This document shows positions 6,350 through 7,510 of a DNA stretch of 7,510 bases, one piece after another. Numbering within the stretch: the first letter of the stretch is position 1; every line of letters starts with the position of its first letter. Origin of the DNA: CARZYU01 sp964370085. Lineage in GTDB: Bacteria; Bacillota_I; Bacilli_A; RF39; UBA660. The stretch is taken from NCBI GenBank assembly GCA_964370085.1, contig CAYJHI010000044.1, positions 1 to 7,510 of the forward strand, read 5' to 3'. Both the position numbers and the translations under genes were made by a program. The notes below the pieces were generated by a model. It saw nothing but the letters and a program-made list of their open reading frames with translations. It searched no databases and was not told the origin of the DNA.

Positions 6350-7510
6350 ATGAATATTGAATTAAGGGATAAGATATACAATTCAATAATGAACGAAAAA
6401 GCAAGTAAGATTAAATTAAAAGATATTTTTTGTAATGTTAAAAAAATATATATTGAGGAATTAGGCCTTGAAAATTTATTTTATCATAATAGAAACGATT
6501 TCATTGTATTAGATAGCAACATTGAAGAAATCAACCGATATAAGAAATCATTTATGGAAAAAGTGAGCGTTCTAAGAGAAGAATGTAAGTCTGAACCAGA
6601 TGATGAAGTGACAAATAGTATATATCGTCATATTTACTTTGCTACTTTCCATCAACCTTTTAATCGAGAAAAAATTCTAAACAAGTTAAAAGAGGGATTG
6701 AATCCTAATTATTATGCTGCAAGTGATCATAAAAGTATGTTAAGATTGGCAATAGAAAGAAAATATGAACCGTTTGTAGACTGTTTTTTTCAATATGGTG
6801 TAATTTTTGATTTTGAGCCAGAAGAAATAAATAAAATTGTTGACATAGCTATCGAAAAGAATGATGATAGTTTGTTACTGCAATTATGGGAAAGTGGAGT
6901 TGACCTGAGTGCTTTACCAATTTATTCCGACTATCAAGAAGGAGAAGAAAAAAGAAATGAATTTTCGTATACCTACCATCTAATAAATATTTTGGAAATA
7001 AATAATTACATAAAAGAGCATTCTGAAACGAAGTTTTCTATAGAAGAAAGGTTGTTAAATATATTAAGTGATAATATGACGCAACTATATATAGAGGATA
7101 TTAAACATTTGATTGAAGAAGGCGTTGATATTAATTACCACGATGAAGAAACTGGTGAATTTCCTTTATTAATATGTGCTCGTAAATTTTTTTTGGAAAA
7201 AGATAAGTATTTTAAAATATGTAAATTGTTATTAGAAAATGGTGCGAATATTAATGATAAAGATAATAAAGGAACGACAGTTTTAATGAAAAGTGCTTAT
7301 GATTTAAATTTGGAACTGCTTACTTATTTTATTGAACAAGGCGTTGATGTTTTAGCAAAAGATAATGAAGATAAAACAGCACTAGAACATGCTATTGATC
7401 AGTGCCAACATGGTATGAAAGCTAGACCTCTTCTTGAAAATGCAACAAAAAAAGCTATCGAAGCAACTCAAACAATTGATGATATATTTAATGAGGCAAT
7501 GCTATGTTTT
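6350..7510 (+). CDS. Ankyrin-repeat paralogue 4 (3' partial)
   Basis: The frame is open for 387 codons from ATG 6350 to the window end with no stop. It begins MNIELRDKIYN like paralogue 3. The family core is at about 113-186: EGLNPNYY, SMLRLAIERK, FFQYG, then LLLQLWESGVDL at 175-186. The second ankyrin block, about 246-350, includes HLIEEGVDIN, FPLLICARK, KLLLENGANIN, TTVLMKSAY...FIEQGVDV and a final KTALEHAI. The last visible residues, DDIFNEAMLCF, match the start of the family tail in paralogue 3 (DDLFDEAMAFF), so the gene probably ends roughly 20 codons beyond the window. It is soluble and has no catalytic motif. As for the other paralogues, binding of a partner through the ankyrin surface is inferred. 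Confidence 0.88.
   Translation, partial: MNIELRDKIYNSIMNEKASKIKLKDIFCNVKKIYIEELGLENLFYHNRNDFIVLDSNIEEINRYKKSFMEKVSVLREECKSEPDDEVTNSIYRHIYFATFHQPFNREKILNKLKEGLNPNYYAASDHKSMLRLAIERKYEPFVDCFFQYGVIFDFEPEEINKIVDIAIEKNDDSLLLQLWESGVDLSALPIYSDYQEGEEKRNEFSYTYHLINILEINNYIKEHSETKFSIEERLLNILSDNMTQLYIEDIKHLIEEGVDINYHDEETGEFPLLICARKFFLEKDKYFKICKLLLENGANINDKDNKGTTVLMKSAYDLNLELLTYFIEQGVDVLAKDNEDKTALEHAIDQCQHGMKARPLLENATKKAIEATQTIDDIFNEAMLCF
7082..7399 (+). other. Second ankyrin-repeat block in paralogue 4
   Basis: Codons 245-350 encode about three ankyrin units with GVDIN, GANIN and GVDV loop signatures. The unit starting FPLLICARK aligns with FPLLVCARK of paralogue 3, showing common descent of the block. 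A short insertion (KDKYF, near residues 284-288) lengthens the first helix-loop compared with paralogue 3. Confidence 0.78.

Noticed and set aside
1..7510. Eukaryotic origin suggested by ankyrin repeats
   Set aside because: Shine-Dalgarno sites, ATGA overlap and tight operon packing are bacterial or phage features. Ankyrin proteins are common in bacteria.
1..7510. Mollicute genetic code (TGA as tryptophan)
   Set aside because: TGA ends the VWA gene exactly at the overlap with a well-supported ATPase start, TGG is used for tryptophan, and no in-frame TGA interrupts the genes.
1..7510. Prophage or phage segment
   Set aside because: No structural, replication, lysis or integration gene is visible. 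It remains possible but is unsupported by this window.

Overview
The window is very AT-rich, bacterial, gene-dense DNA. The signs are purine-rich Shine-Dalgarno sequences, genes packed with overlaps or gaps of 1-32 nt, a strong preference for A/T-ending codons and AGA arginine, and TGG used for tryptophan. The first gene ends in TGA, so this is the standard bacterial code and not the Mycoplasma code. This fits a low-GC Firmicute or related gut-type Bacilli/Clostridia, or a mobile element or phage of such a host. The sequence alone cannot settle which.

All genes lie on the + strand and look like one operon that is cut at both ends. Positions 1-1431 hold the 3' part of a large gene. It encodes a Ser/Asn/Gln/Glu repeat region (tandem units of about 28 codons), a charged coiled-coil-like stretch, and a von Willebrand factor A (VWA) domain with a DxSxS MIDAS motif. 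It overlaps by ATGA with a MoxR-like AAA+ ATPase (1428-3146) that carries an extra C-terminal region. MoxR ATPase plus VWA protein is a well-known functional pair, as in RavA-ViaA, CbbQ-CbbO and NorQ-NorD, where ATP-driven remodelling is directed through the VWA partner.

Four consecutive genes follow (3150-4082, 4085-4999, 5001-6317 and 6350 past the window end). They encode divergent paralogues of one ankyrin-like family. All four share an N-terminal helical module, a degenerate ankyrin-like core with an LW-x-x-G(D/E)-type signature, and a C-terminal tail whose best-conserved form is FFDxMExDMKGIIExNKT. The third and fourth add a second block of recognisable ankyrin repeats. The last gene is cut by the window end after 387 codons.

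The most interesting reading is that a MoxR-VWA remodelling pair is coupled to a tandemly expanded set of ankyrin adaptors or substrates, with constant ends and a variable middle. The ends could dock on the ATPase/VWA machine and the middle could choose targets. The exact function is unknown. A conflict/defence role or a role in remodelling a particular complex are both possible, and no effector enzyme is visible here. There are no RNA genes, terminators, insertion sequences or CRISPR arrays, and no gene-free stretch longer than 32 nt.
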